A stretch of DNA of 64,000 bases from Maritimibacter sp. (GTDB lineage Bacteria > Pseudomonadota > Alphaproteobacteria > Rhodobacterales > Rhodobacteraceae). Positions 35,509-44,108 of the stretch are shown one piece after another. The stretch lies in contig NZVC01000058.1 of the NCBI GenBank assembly GCA_002701395.1, positions 1-64,000 of the forward strand, read 5' to 3'. Every line of letters begins with the position of its first letter. Within the stretch, counting starts at the first letter, position 1. The translations under genes were made by a program, and so were the position numbers. The notes under the pieces are model-generated. The model saw nothing but the letters and a program-made list of their open reading frames with translations. It was not told the origin of the DNA and did no database searches.

Positions 35509-35844
35509 TCAGAACACCAGCGTTCCGCTGCCTATACCGAGACCGCCGAACGTCACGCGGTCCGGGCTGCCGTCAGCGGCGTAGACCATCGTGGCGTTGC
35601 CGCTGCCGCTGCCGGTGCGGGTCACTGGCGCAAGCTCGGTGCCGCCCGGTTGCACGTCCCGAAAGACCGCCGAACAGCTGTTTCCCTGCGCCGAAAACGT
35701 CAGCGCATAGCCTCCGTCGCTGCGCGGGATGACGGTCCCCGTCGAGGTTCCCCCCGAACTGTTGTAGGTCGTCGCGCTTTCGGTGCCCTCAAGGCAGCCC
35801 GGAAGCAGCGCCAGAAGCGGCAATGCGATCATGTATCGTTTCAT
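35509..35844 (-). CDS. Small lipoprotein sharing the C-terminal domain of its neighbour
   Basis: 111 residues. Signal with lipobox ALLPGC17, so lipidated on Cys17. After a serine/threonine/glycine linker the residues 44-111 (GGYALTFSAQGNSCSAVFR to GSGTLVF) align with 207-275 of the SH3b protein downstream: Y-A-L-T-x-S, one conserved cysteine followed by F-R, and a final glycine-rich V-F strand. Start at 35844 (GAGAAGAGAG upstream); the longer frame adds residues without a signal. Confidence 0.75.
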   Translation of the reverse strand: MKRYMIALPLLALLPGCLEGTESATTYNSSGGTSTGTVIPRSDGGYALTFSAQGNSCSAVFRDVQPGGTELAPVTRTGSGSGNATMVYAADGSPDRVTFGGLGIGSGTLVF

Positions 35845-35927
35845 GTCTCTCTTCTCCGATAGGTTTCGAACCGGCCGTCGCTTTGCGGCCCTGCTCAGAG
35901 TCATCCCGGCCCCGGCGGCAAGACCGC

Positions 35928-36527
35928 TTACCGGACCTCGCACTCGGTCTCTTCGCCATGAACGTCGCTGAGGCGCGGCGCCCCGTCGCCCATAACCAGC
36001 CCGCCGGCCTGCCGCAGGTAGTAAGTGCCCGGCGTGTCGGCCCCGAATTGAGCACCGATGTAGACGCTGTCGCCCTCCTCGACCCGAACCCCGGCCAGCG
36101 CAGTCGGGAAGGTCTCCACCGTCAGCGCACGGGGCCCGCAGATCAGTTCGACCACCTCCGACGGCTGCTCAAGCATGAAGCCGGCGACCAGTTCTGCCTC
36201 GCGGCGCAGGTACGCGGTTTCGACGCAGGCCCTCAGGTCCGGTTCCTTCCAGCAGTCGTCGCGCCCCGAGATCCAGCCGCGCTGCATGGCGCGCAGCGTC
36301 TTCGTCAACTCTTCCGCGTCAACATCCAGCCCTTCAGCCACCTCGACGGCGGCTGCGAAGCGGTCGGTCAGACGGCGGTCAAGCGCGGCAAGATCGGCGT
36401 CGTCGCAAACCAGTTTCTCGGCAGAGCTTTCGGCCTTGGCGCAGTCGAACGACGGACCGTCCTGCGCCTGCACCGCAACAGGCAGCAGCATTAGGCCAGC
36501 GAGCAGCAAGAGGGATCTCGGTGTCAT
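35928..36527 (-). CDS. Secreted protein with LprI-like and MliC-like lysozyme-inhibitor regions
   Basis: 199 residues. Signal peptide 1-21 (VAVQAQ). Residues about 27-115 follow the LprI (DUF1311) pattern: FDCAKAESSAEKLVCDDADL, LDRRLTDRF, QRGWISGRDDC and LRACVETAYLRREAEL. The C-terminal 75 residues (LICGPRALTVETF, GTYYLRQAGGLVMGDGAP, ECEVR) resemble MliC, an inhibitor of c-type lysozyme. Two inhibitor-like modules in one chain would protect peptidoglycan in the periplasm. The LprI part is clear; the MliC part is a weaker call. Confidence 0.75.
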   Translation of the reverse strand: MTPRSLLLLAGLMLLPVAVQAQDGPSFDCAKAESSAEKLVCDDADLAALDRRLTDRFAAAVEVAEGLDVDAEELTKTLRAMQRGWISGRDDCWKEPDLRACVETAYLRREAELVAGFMLEQPSEVVELICGPRALTVETFPTALAGVRVEEGDSVYIGAQFGADTPGTYYLRQAGGLVMGDGAPRLSDVHGEETECEVR

Positions 36528-36551
36528 CGGGTTTCCTTTCTAGCGCGTGCG

Positions 36552-37322
36552 TCAGCCCGCCTGCATTCCGGCGAAAGCGGCCATTCCGAACGTCGTCCAG
36601 TCGTTGAGGACGTGGGCTCCGGTCGAGGTCCAGATGTTGCGGGTGATGATGTAGGGGATAAGCAGAACGATCCGGATCGGGACCAGCGTAACACCCTGGA
36701 TCAGGTTTCCCTGATAGGTCGGCAGGTGGACCAGCCCGAAAATGATCGCGGCCACCAGCACGGCAAGGCACAGCGCCAGCTTGCGCGGCATCACCCGGTT
36801 CAGCCCTGCCATAACGCCGAGGAATATCAGGATGGTGAAGATCTCTTCGCCCAGCAACTGAACGGCGGACCAGCAGAAGAACAGGATCCTGTCCAACCCG
36901 GACGCCGTGGCCACCATATCCCCCGCGGGGTTCGACGCTGGGTGAAACGCGCTGACGAGGATGCTGCCGACGACGATCGTGACGATGTAGTTCAGGACAA
37001 AGAACAGCACCATCAGACCGACCTCGCGCAGGCCAACCGACCGGAACAGCGCAAAAGGTGCCTTCGCCCCAGCAACGGCGGCGACAGCGACGAGCGGGAT
37101 GATGACGAAAAGCAAAGGCGGGATGAAGCCTGCGAACCCACTGTGGAACTGCTGCTGTGCAAGGCCCAGAACGACGAACGAAAGCGCCGTAGCAAGCAGC
37201 ACGATCAGCCAGCCGGTCAGCGTGAAACCCTCGGGCGGGGGGCGGTAGTAAGGCAAGTCACACTCGGTCCGTTCGAAAAAGAAGAACGAGGCCGTGTCGT
37301 TCGGCTGCATGTGCGCGGGCAT
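36552..37322 (-). CDS. CPBP-family intramembrane protease homologue
   Basis: 256 residues, about seven membrane segments. CPBP motif 1 is Glu159-Glu160 (LLGEEIFTILIF), motif 2 His199 (FGLVHLPTY) and motif 3 His237/Asn240 (GAHVLNDW). In classical members motif 1 is EExxxR; here the Arg position is not Arg, though both glutamates and both histidines remain. Family members cleave peptides within membranes or confer self-immunity. GGAAG lies 7 nt before the start. Confidence 0.8.
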   Translation of the reverse strand: MPAHMQPNDTASFFFFERTECDLPYYRPPPEGFTLTGWLIVLLATALSFVVLGLAQQQFHSGFAGFIPPLLFVIIPLVAVAAVAGAKAPFALFRSVGLREVGLMVLFFVLNYIVTIVVGSILVSAFHPASNPAGDMVATASGLDRILFFCWSAVQLLGEEIFTILIFLGVMAGLNRVMPRKLALCLAVLVAAIIFGLVHLPTYQGNLIQGVTLVPIRIVLLIPYIITRNIWTSTGAHVLNDWTTFGMAAFAGMQAG

Positions 37323-37423
37323 GGGTCAGACTTCCTTTCAAACTGCTCCACAGCGCGGCCCGTGCCGATTGCCGCAGTGTGCGCCGACTTGGGGCAGAAG
37401 CTAGTCCGTCCAATCCAGACGGA

Positions 37424-38419
37424 CTATCCGATCTGCGCGGGCACTGTCCGAATTGCGGGATGCGCATCAGATGCGCCCTTCCTTGCACGCCGAAGCGTCT
37501 GGGATGGTGTTTCGCCATACGCGGCACGGTAGGTCGACGAGAACCGGCCAAGGTGCGAGAACCCGCAATCGAAAGCGATGGCCGTAACGGATGGCCCCGC
37601 GCCGGACAGAAGCATTGCGCGCGCCGCGTCCAAGCGGATGTTCATCAGATGCTCCCACGGGGTCCGCCCCGTCGTTAGCCGGAAAGCATCCTGAAGCCGC
37701 CGCGTGGACACGCCGGCTGCCTCGGCGATGGCCGGCACGGTCATGGGGTCGGCGGAATACGCGGTCATGTAGTCCAGCGCGCGCCGAACGATGCCGCCGT
37801 TCGAGCCATCGACTGCCGGATCCTGAACGTCGACTTCAAACAGGTGCCGCAGATGCTCCGAGACCAGCGCCGCAAAAAGGTCGGACGCCGGCTGGTGCAA
37901 AAGCGTCGGAAACGGCGACGCCAGATCGGCAAAAAGGTACTGCATCAGCCCGCGAAACCCCTCAAGCGCGGCAGGCGCTATCGGTACAACGGGATCAGCC
38001 GAAAGGTTTGCGGCCGTCATCGCTTGTCCGGCCCCTTTCAATGCAATCTTTGCGACGTTGGCCCGAAAGGTGCGATGGCCGCCGCGATCGACCTTGGTCC
38101 ACCGCTCCGACGGCCCCAGCGCCAGCGCCGCGCCTTCCCCGATGACGCGTTCGTGGCGGTCCATTCGAACCACGGTCACGCCGTGCGTCGGCAGCATGAT
38201 CGTCAGAAAGTTGTCATCGGCCAAGTCGATCTCGTGGCCCGATGAGGACACGCGAAGCAGGCTGGTTTCGATTCCCGGAAAGGTGGCCGAAGCGACCCTT
38301 AGATGTCGTTTGCCGCCGGGCGACATGTTGAAGTGGTCGGGCGCGCTGAACAGCATCGATCTGGAGACGTCGCGACGATTTGCAATTTCGTCCCAAAGCT
38401 TTGCTTCATAGGTCAACAT
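37424..38419 (-). CDS. AraC-family transcriptional regulator
   Basis: 331 residues. The N-terminal 200 residues resemble the cupin-like sensor half of AraC/ToxR-type regulators (AraC_binding_2-like: LRVSSSGHEIDLADDNFLTI). The C-terminal DNA-binding domain (about 212-312) has both helix-turn-helix units: AIAEAAGVSTRRLQDAFR and VTAIAFDCGFSHLGRFSSTY. Located upstream of, and on the same strand as, the envelope genes at 34.6-37.3 kb, which it may control. A palindrome lies 40 bases before its start. Confidence 0.88.
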   Translation of the reverse strand: MLTYEAKLWDEIANRRDVSRSMLFSAPDHFNMSPGGKRHLRVASATFPGIETSLLRVSSSGHEIDLADDNFLTIMLPTHGVTVVRMDRHERVIGEGAALALGPSERWTKVDRGGHRTFRANVAKIALKGAGQAMTAANLSADPVVPIAPAALEGFRGLMQYLFADLASPFPTLLHQPASDLFAALVSEHLRHLFEVDVQDPAVDGSNGGIVRRALDYMTAYSADPMTVPAIAEAAGVSTRRLQDAFRLTTGRTPWEHLMNIRLDAARAMLLSGAGPSVTAIAFDCGFSHLGRFSSTYRAAYGETPSQTLRRARKGASDAHPAIRTVPAQIG

Positions 38420-38755
38420 GGAATCGTAGGTACCCGCCTTGTCCCTGAAGGCAGTCTAACATTGATTAATGTCTTGGTGCGATTTTTGGCCAGTGAAGGA
38501 CGACCTGCCCCCTGCCCCGCGATCCCTAAATCTGATGTAGGGTCCGCGCGACTGCCAAGACGCAGGTGAATGAGGAAAAGCTAACCTCCGGTCCTCTTGA
38601 AAACGGGACACTCCGATCTCAGTGGGCGGACCACCTTCCGGGGGCCTACGCCCCCGAGCAGGCAGACCGCCCTGCCCCGGTCAGGTGGCGCCCTGCGACG
38701 GGCAGTCGCAAAGCGCCCAGATAATCGTCGCCCCGCGCGACCGGAGACGCGAACC
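38420..38755. other. Intergenic region between AraC regulator and methyltransferase
   Basis: 336 bases. It holds the palindrome ACATT-GATT-AATGT at 38459-38472 and a GC-rich stem-loop at 38639-38645/38650-38656 (7 bp, 4-nt loop), which could end the methyltransferase transcript. No open frame in it looks like a gene. Confidence 0.5.
38459..38472. promoter_or_regulatory. Palindrome upstream of the AraC-family gene
   Basis: ACATT-GATT-AATGT, perfect 5-bp arms, 39 bases before the regulator start, in the only AT-rich patch of the region. Possible autoregulatory site. Confidence 0.35.
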
Positions 38756-39526
38756 TCAGCCCGCCGCGCCGGGCGTGCCTTTGCGGAAATGGAAGAAGGC
38801 GTAGTTCGACCGCGGCCGGATCTCGGTGATGAAGACGTCCTCGAAGCCGATTTTCTGTAGGATCGCGTGAAACTCGTCTAGCGCGTAGCTCGTCGCCGTG
38901 ATGTGGCGCTTGCGGTACTCCTCGACCGACTGGATCGGCTTGAACCGGGGATTGCCGTTGTCATAGCGGATCTGAACCATGCCCAGCGAGAATGCCGCCA
39001 TCTTGTCGTACATAAGCCGCAGCACATCCTCTCCGTACGCTTTCGACGGGAAATGCTGGAACACCGCAATCGAGAAGAACACGTCAACCGGGGTCTCGAT
39101 GGCTGCGGCGACCTCGTCCAGCCCCTCTTGGATCAGGACCGGGCGCAGCATATCCGAGCCCTCCTCGCGCAGCATCCGGCCGCATTCCTCCAGGTTCTTC
39201 TCGGAAATATCGACGCCATAGAATTGTTTGGCCACGTCGCGGAAGGCAAAGGCGTTCGCGCCGCCGCCCGGGCCCCATTCCAGGATCGTCCGAGGCGTCG
39301 CCCAGAAATCGCCGGGGTAGTTATAGAACTGAAGCATCCGCTCTAGGTCAGCGCGGGTGCGCTTGCCGATCGACTGCCACTTGGCATCATCCGCCCAACG
39401 GCCGACACCGCGATAGTGGGAATTGTCGGCACGGTGCAGCTCGTCCTCGTGCTCGTTCCAGACGCTCCGCGCCGCCTCTGTTTCCCGCTTCAACCGTTCG
39501 GTATCAACCATACCTTTTCGCTCCAT
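38756..39526 (-). CDS. Class I SAM-dependent methyltransferase
   Basis: 256 residues. SAM-binding motif I is ILEWGPGGGANAFAF, motif II acid in FYGVDISEKNLEECG, and the motif IV region reads DVFFSIAVFQHF. A charged helical N-terminus (VDTERLKRETEAARSVWNEH) precedes the fold. Start at 39526 or 39511 (the latter with GGAG 9 nt upstream); a longer frame reaches 39628 but begins with unrelated residues. No substrate can be named; similar enzymes occur in polysaccharide or secondary-metabolite loci. Confidence 0.78.
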   Translation of the reverse strand: MERKGMVDTERLKRETEAARSVWNEHEDELHRADNSHYRGVGRWADDAKWQSIGKRTRADLERMLQFYNYPGDFWATPRTILEWGPGGGANAFAFRDVAKQFYGVDISEKNLEECGRMLREEGSDMLRPVLIQEGLDEVAAAIETPVDVFFSIAVFQHFPSKAYGEDVLRLMYDKMAAFSLGMVQIRYDNGNPRFKPIQSVEEYRKRHITATSYALDEFHAILQKIGFEDVFITEIRPRSNYAFFHFRKGTPGAAG

Positions 39527-39833
39527 ATAACTTTCCAAGCGTTGCCAGCCTACTGACGTACCAAACCGCCACAGGCCCCGCCCGGGAACCGCCTGCAGGA
39601 CCATCCCAGCGGCTGCCAACGAAAGCAACCCATTTGCACCGTTCAGGCTGTATCGGGGCGAGTGACGTTCCCGTTTCGGTTTCGCCTGCGATGACGGTCA
39701 ACCGGGCGGCGCCACGTAAGCAGTCTGACCGAACCGCAGCACATCCGATGAAACCGATATACGGGAAATACCGCCGACATCGGACATCCGACCGTCCGGT
39801 GTCGTCTCGGGAAATCGGGGGGCAAGGCGTAGG
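39527..39833. other. Spacer between methyltransferase gene and tRNA-Ser
   Basis: 307 bases with no convincing gene. I looked for a duplicate of the tRNA 3' end or an integrase remnant here and saw neither. Confidence 0.4.
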
Positions 39834-39921
39834 TGGCGGAGAAGGAGGGATTCGAACCCCCGGAGGCTTGCACCTCAACGGTTTTCAAGACCGCCGCATT
39901 CGACCGCTCTGCCACTTCTCC
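39834..39921 (-). tRNA. tRNA-Ser(UGA)
   Basis: 88 nt including an encoded CCA. Acceptor arms GGAGAAG (39921-39915) and CTTCTCC (39844-39838) pair; the anticodon loop reads CTTGAAAA with anticodon TGA; a long variable arm (class II) and T-loop GGTTCGAATCC follow. Its 3' end faces the accessory-looking stretch at lower coordinates. Confidence 0.95.
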
Positions 39922-40124
39922 GTGGGCGACAGGACTATCCCGCCGCGGGCGGGGAAGGCAAGACCGACCGCAACGCAACACGCTGGGGCCGGATTGGGCC
40001 CGTCACAACCTTGCCACTTCCCAAAAGGCGCCGTCGCGGCTAGTCTGTTGCCACCCTTGTTGCGTGCCCGCACTTGGGGAGAGCAGAACAAACGCGGCAA
40101 AGTTCGCGGGAAAAGGGGCAAGGT

Positions 40125-41087
40125 ATGGCAAGGACGCGGACGGGGCGTATCGCTCTGATGCTGTGTAGCGCGGCGGCTTTGGCGGGCTGCAGCGAAAACA
40201 GCGACCTATTCAAGAAAACGACCCTCGGCGACGAAGCCGCGGTGACATCGGGTGTCGACACGCCCGGAACGACGAAGCTGGTGGAACGCGACATCGAGGT
40301 TCCCGAGGTGTTCCAGGTTTCGGACAATGGCCTTTGGGACGGACGCCCGTCGCTGGGCGGCGTCTGGGTGGCACACCCCGACGTGACCGAACCCGAGCGC
40401 GTGATCATCCGCAACGGCGAGAACGGCAAATTCGTGATCGGCGCCCTGTTCAAACGCGAGCGCGAGAACCCCGGCCCGACCTTCCAGGTGTCGTCGGACG
40501 CAGCCGCTGCGCTTGGGATGCTGGCCGGTTCGCCCGGTGCGCTGAACGTCACCGCGCTGCGCCGCGAAGAAATTCCCGAAGCCGGGCCGGCCGTGGCGCC
40601 GGAAACGGTTCAGGTCGCCAACCTCGAGACCCCCGAAGGGATCGAGACGACCACGCTGGACGACCCGACCGAGCTTGCAGATGCGGCGCTGACCGCGCTG
40701 GATACGCCCGCCGCGCCGTCGGTCACGCCCGAGATGGTGGCAAGCTCGGCGGTCGATACCGCGCCGACGCCGCGCCCGGTTCCCGGCGTGCTGACCAACG
40801 TCGAACCGACCTCGGCCCCGGTCAACGCGGCGCCGCCGGCGGCGACCTCGACCCTGTCCAAGCCGTACATCCAGATCGGCCTGTTCAGCGTTCAGGACAA
40901 CGCCAACCGCAACGACACCGCGCTGCGCACCGCGGGCATCGCCTCGACGGTCAAACAAGAGACCAGCAGCGGCAAGACCTATTGGCGCGTTCTCGCCGGA
41001 CCGGCAACGAACGGCTCGGAACGCGACGCTCTGCTGGCTAAGGTCAAGAAGCTCGGATATGCGGACGCATACTTCGTGAAGAACTAG
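40125..41087 (+). CDS. SPOR-domain lipoprotein
   Basis: 320 residues. Lipobox LAGC22 makes it a lipoprotein. A long Pro/Ala/Thr-rich linker (about 140-245) leads to a C-terminal SPOR domain (about 248-320: PYIQIGLFSVQDNANRN, TYWRVLAGPATNGSER, GYADAYFVKN) that binds denuded septal glycan. Start at 40125 with GGGGCAAGG upstream. First gene of a run on the plus strand that continues with dacC, tmk, holB, tatD and a metallo-hydrolase. Confidence 0.88.
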   Translation: MARTRTGRIALMLCSAAALAGCSENSDLFKKTTLGDEAAVTSGVDTPGTTKLVERDIEVPEVFQVSDNGLWDGRPSLGGVWVAHPDVTEPERVIIRNGENGKFVIGALFKRERENPGPTFQVSSDAAAALGMLAGSPGALNVTALRREEIPEAGPAVAPETVQVANLETPEGIETTTLDDPTELADAALTALDTPAAPSVTPEMVASSAVDTAPTPRPVPGVLTNVEPTSAPVNAAPPAATSTLSKPYIQIGLFSVQDNANRNDTALRTAGIASTVKQETSSGKTYWRVLAGPATNGSERDALLAKVKKLGYADAYFVKN

Positions 41088-41116
41088 CACGCCCAAAGAA
41101 AGGACCCTCAAGGCCC

Positions 41117-42274
41117 ATGCGTTTTGCCCCTCTGCTCGCGACGCTCGCCCTGATCCTGATGACCGCCCTGCCCGTCCACGCGTTCGAAACGCGGGCACGG
41201 GCGGCCTGGGTCTATGACATGACCACCGAGACGGTGCTGATGTCGAAAGAGGCCGACCTGCCCTATCCGCCGGCCTCGATGTCCAAGCTGATGACGCTGA
41301 ACATGCTGTTCGAGGCGCTGCGCGACGGTCGCGTGACGCTGGACACGCAGTTCCGCGTCTCGACCAAGGCGAAGAACATGGGCGGCTCGACCATGTTCCT
41401 GAACGAAACCGACCGTCCCACCGTGGAAGAGCTGATCAAGGGCATCATCGTCCTGTCCGGCAACGACGCCTGCGTCGTGGTGGCCGAGGGCCTTGCCGGG
41501 ACCGAGGAAGCCTTTGCGCGCATGATGAACGACCGCGCCCGCGCGCTTGGCATGTCGAACTCGACCTTCGCCAACGCCAGCGGCTGGCCCGCGCCGAACC
41601 AGCGCATGTCGATGCATGACCTTGGCACGCTGGCCGCGCGCCTGATCTCGGAGTTCCCCGAGTACTACGGCTATTTCGGCATGACCGAGTTTCCGTTCGA
41701 CGGCCGCGCCCCGCAGAACAGGTTCAACCGCAACCCGCTTCTGGCCCTCGGCATCGGCGCGGACGGCCTGAAGACGGGCCACACCGAGGAAGCCGGCTAC
41801 GGCCTTGTCGGGTCCGCCATGCAGGGCAACCGGCGCATCGTCTTCGTGATCGCGGGTCTGAACACGGAAGACGAGCGCGCCGAGGAATCCGAGCGTATCG
41901 TGAACTGGGCCTTCCGCCAGTTCGTGCACAAGACCGTGGTGGAAGAAGGCAAGGTGCTGGCCTCGGCCCCGGTGTGGCTGGGCAACATCGATCAGGTCGG
42001 TCTTGCGGTGCCGCAGGACGTGGACCTGCTGATCCCGGCGCTGGTTCAGGGCAACATCGAGGGCGAGATCCGCTATCGCGGCCCGGTGCAGGCCCCGATC
42101 GAGCAGGGTCAGGAACTGGGCGAGCTGATCATCTCGCTGCCGGACATGCCGGAAACCCGCGTGCCGCTGGTGGCGGACCGTACCGTCGAGCGGGGCGGCT
42201 TCATGCCTCGCATCCGCACCGCCGCGCGCATTCTCCTGACCCGTTTCGCGGGTCAGGCCGCCGACCTGCTGTAA
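41117..42274 (+). CDS. D-alanyl-D-alanine carboxypeptidase (penicillin-binding protein 5/6 type)
   Basis: 385 residues. Signal peptide 1-22 (PVHAF). Active-site motifs: Ser54-x-x-Lys57 (PASMSKLMT), Ser114-Gly-Asn (LSGNDACV) and KTG (DGLKTGHTEEAGYG). A C-terminal beta domain (about 275-365) and a terminal amphipathic stretch follow. It removes the last D-Ala of peptidoglycan stem peptides in the periplasm. It sits 29 bases after the SPOR gene and fits its septal role. Confidence 0.93.
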   Translation: MRFAPLLATLALILMTALPVHAFETRARAAWVYDMTTETVLMSKEADLPYPPASMSKLMTLNMLFEALRDGRVTLDTQFRVSTKAKNMGGSTMFLNETDRPTVEELIKGIIVLSGNDACVVVAEGLAGTEEAFARMMNDRARALGMSNSTFANASGWPAPNQRMSMHDLGTLAARLISEFPEYYGYFGMTEFPFDGRAPQNRFNRNPLLALGIGADGLKTGHTEEAGYGLVGSAMQGNRRIVFVIAGLNTEDERAEESERIVNWAFRQFVHKTVVEEGKVLASAPVWLGNIDQVGLAVPQDVDLLIPALVQGNIEGEIRYRGPVQAPIEQGQELGELIISLPDMPETRVPLVADRTVERGGFMPRIRTAARILLTRFAGQAADLL

Positions 42275-42324
42275 GCCTGCGTCAGGCCGTTGACCCCGTG
42301 CGGGTGGACGGCTACGCCGCTTTC

Positions 42325-42945
42325 ATGACAGGACGTTTCATCACCTTCGAAGGCATCGACGGTTCGGGCAAGTCGACACAAGCCCGCCTGCTGGCCGACG
42401 CGCTGCGCGCCAAGGGGCACGACGCGGTGCTGACCCGCGAACCCGGCGGGTCCCCCGGCGCGGACGAGATCCGGCGGCTGGTTCTGGAAGGCGACCCGGA
42501 CCGCTGGTCCGCCGAGACCGAGCTTTTGCTGTTCACCGCCGCCCGCCGCGATCATCTGGAACGGCTGATCGAACCGTCTCTGGCCGCTGGCAAGGTGGTG
42601 GTCTGCGACCGCTTCGCGGATTCCACGCGGATGTATCAGGGCCTGTCGCGGGGCGATCTGCGGGCCAAGGTCGACGCCCTGCACGACCTGATGATCGGGC
42701 GCGAGCCGGACCTGACGATCCTGATCGACATGGACCCCGCCACCGGCCTTGCCCGCGCCAAGGGCCGCAACGGAACCGAAGAGCGGTTCGAGGACTTCGG
42801 TCTGGATCTTCAGGCCAAGATGCGCGCGGGGTTCCTTGCGCTGGCGCAGGAATTCGCCCCGCGTTTCCGGGTGATCGACGGCGACCGCCCGCCCGAGGCC
42901 GTCGCGGCGGAGGTCGAAGCCGTTGTAATGAAGGCGCTGGCATGA
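42325..42945 (+). CDS. tmk: Thymidylate kinase
   Basis: 206 residues. P-loop GIDGSGKST near the start, the DR motif VVCDRFADSTRMYQG, and a LID region DMDPATGLARAKGRNGTEER. It makes dTDP from dTMP with ATP. ATG at 42325 gives the usual start (MTGRFITFEG); ribosome site weak; a GTG at 42304 is an alternative. The stop overlaps holB by ATGA. Confidence 0.93.
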   Translation: MTGRFITFEGIDGSGKSTQARLLADALRAKGHDAVLTREPGGSPGADEIRRLVLEGDPDRWSAETELLLFTAARRDHLERLIEPSLAAGKVVVCDRFADSTRMYQGLSRGDLRAKVDALHDLMIGREPDLTILIDMDPATGLARAKGRNGTEERFEDFGLDLQAKMRAGFLALAQEFAPRFRVIDGDRPPEAVAAEVEAVVMKALA

Positions 42946-44060
42946 CCGACGCGGCGCCCGAAGCCGACCGCGCCCCCGGCGCCCCGCACCCGCGCCACAC
43001 CGAGCGGCTGATCGGACAGGACGAGGCCGAGGCCGCGTTCCTCGACGCGTTCACCACCGGGCGGATGCATCACGCCTGGCTGATCACCGGCCCGCGCGGC
43101 GTGGGCAAGGCGACGCTGGCATGGCGGATCGCGCGGTTCCTGCTGGCGACGCCGCTACAGCAGGAGGACGGCCTGTTCGGCGCCCCTCCCCCGCCCGAGA
43201 CGCTGGATATCTCTGAAGACCACCCGGTCTCCCACCGCCTTGCCGCCCTGTCCGAGCCCGGCCTGTCGCTGGTGCGCCGCCCGTGGGACCCGAAGACCGA
43301 ACGCTTGCGGCAGGAAATCACCGTCGAAGAGATCCGCCGTCTGAAGCGGTTCTTCGAGCTGTCCGCCGCCGATGGCGGGCGCCGTGTGGTGATCGTGGAT
43401 GCGGCGGACGAGATGAACGTCAACGCCGCCAACGCCCTGCTGAAGGTGCTGGAGGAACCGCCCGCCAACACCACGCTTCTGTTGATCGCGCACCAGCCGT
43501 CGCGCCTTTTGCCCACCATCCTGTCGCGCTGCCGCCGCCTGCGGTGCCGCACGCTGGATGCCCCCGAGATCGCGCAGGCGCTGTCCCAAGCCGGTGTCGA
43601 GCCCGGCGAGGACGCAGACGCGCTTGCGGCGTTGGCGGAAGGGTCGGTCGGCACCGCGTTGCGCCTGCTGACGATGGATGGGCTGAAGCTGTACGGGGAA
43701 CTCGTGCAGGTGCTGGGCGACCCCAACGCCCGCCCCCGCGCCTTGGCGCTGGCCGACGGCGCGACGGGCCGCACCAACGCCGACCGTTTCGCGCTGCTGC
43801 TGGACCTGTTCGATCTGTTCCTCGCACGGCTTGCCCGCGCCGGAATCTCTGGCCCGCCCCTGCCCGAGGCTGCCGAGGGCGAAGCCAGGTTGATGGCGCG
43901 GTTGTCGCCACACCCCCACGCGGCACGCCAGTGGGCCGACCTTGCGCAGTCGCTGGGCGCGCGGGCGCGGCATGGCCGGGCGGTCAACCTTGACCCTGCT
44001 GCGCTCATCCTTGATATGGTTCTCAAGGTTCACGAAACGGCGGCCAAGCTGCCCGCCTGA
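42942..44060 (+). CDS. holB: DNA polymerase III subunit delta'
   Basis: 372 residues. Clamp-loader ATPase-like fold: GPRGVGKATLA P-loop, VIVDAADEMNVNAANALLKV, LEEPPANTTLLLIAHQPSRL and SRCRRLRC (the SRC motif). The zinc-binding cysteines of gamma/tau subunits are not seen. Coupled to tmk by a 4-base overlap, a pairing common in proteobacteria. Confidence 0.93.
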   Translation: MTDAAPEADRAPGAPHPRHTERLIGQDEAEAAFLDAFTTGRMHHAWLITGPRGVGKATLAWRIARFLLATPLQQEDGLFGAPPPPETLDISEDHPVSHRLAALSEPGLSLVRRPWDPKTERLRQEITVEEIRRLKRFFELSAADGGRRVVIVDAADEMNVNAANALLKVLEEPPANTTLLLIAHQPSRLLPTILSRCRRLRCRTLDAPEIAQALSQAGVEPGEDADALAALAEGSVGTALRLLTMDGLKLYGELVQVLGDPNARPRALALADGATGRTNADRFALLLDLFDLFLARLARAGISGPPLPEAAEGEARLMARLSPHPHAARQWADLAQSLGARARHGRAVNLDPAALILDMVLKVHETAAKLPA

Positions 44061-44108
44061 CTCCCATCCGCCTTGCACGTTCACACTTCGACCGAAGACC
44101 GCTTTTCC

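Noticed and set aside
38639-38656. GC-rich stem-loop as part of a mobile-element end
   Set aside because: No target duplication, partner inverted repeat or transposase remnant nearby; it reads better as a simple transcript end.
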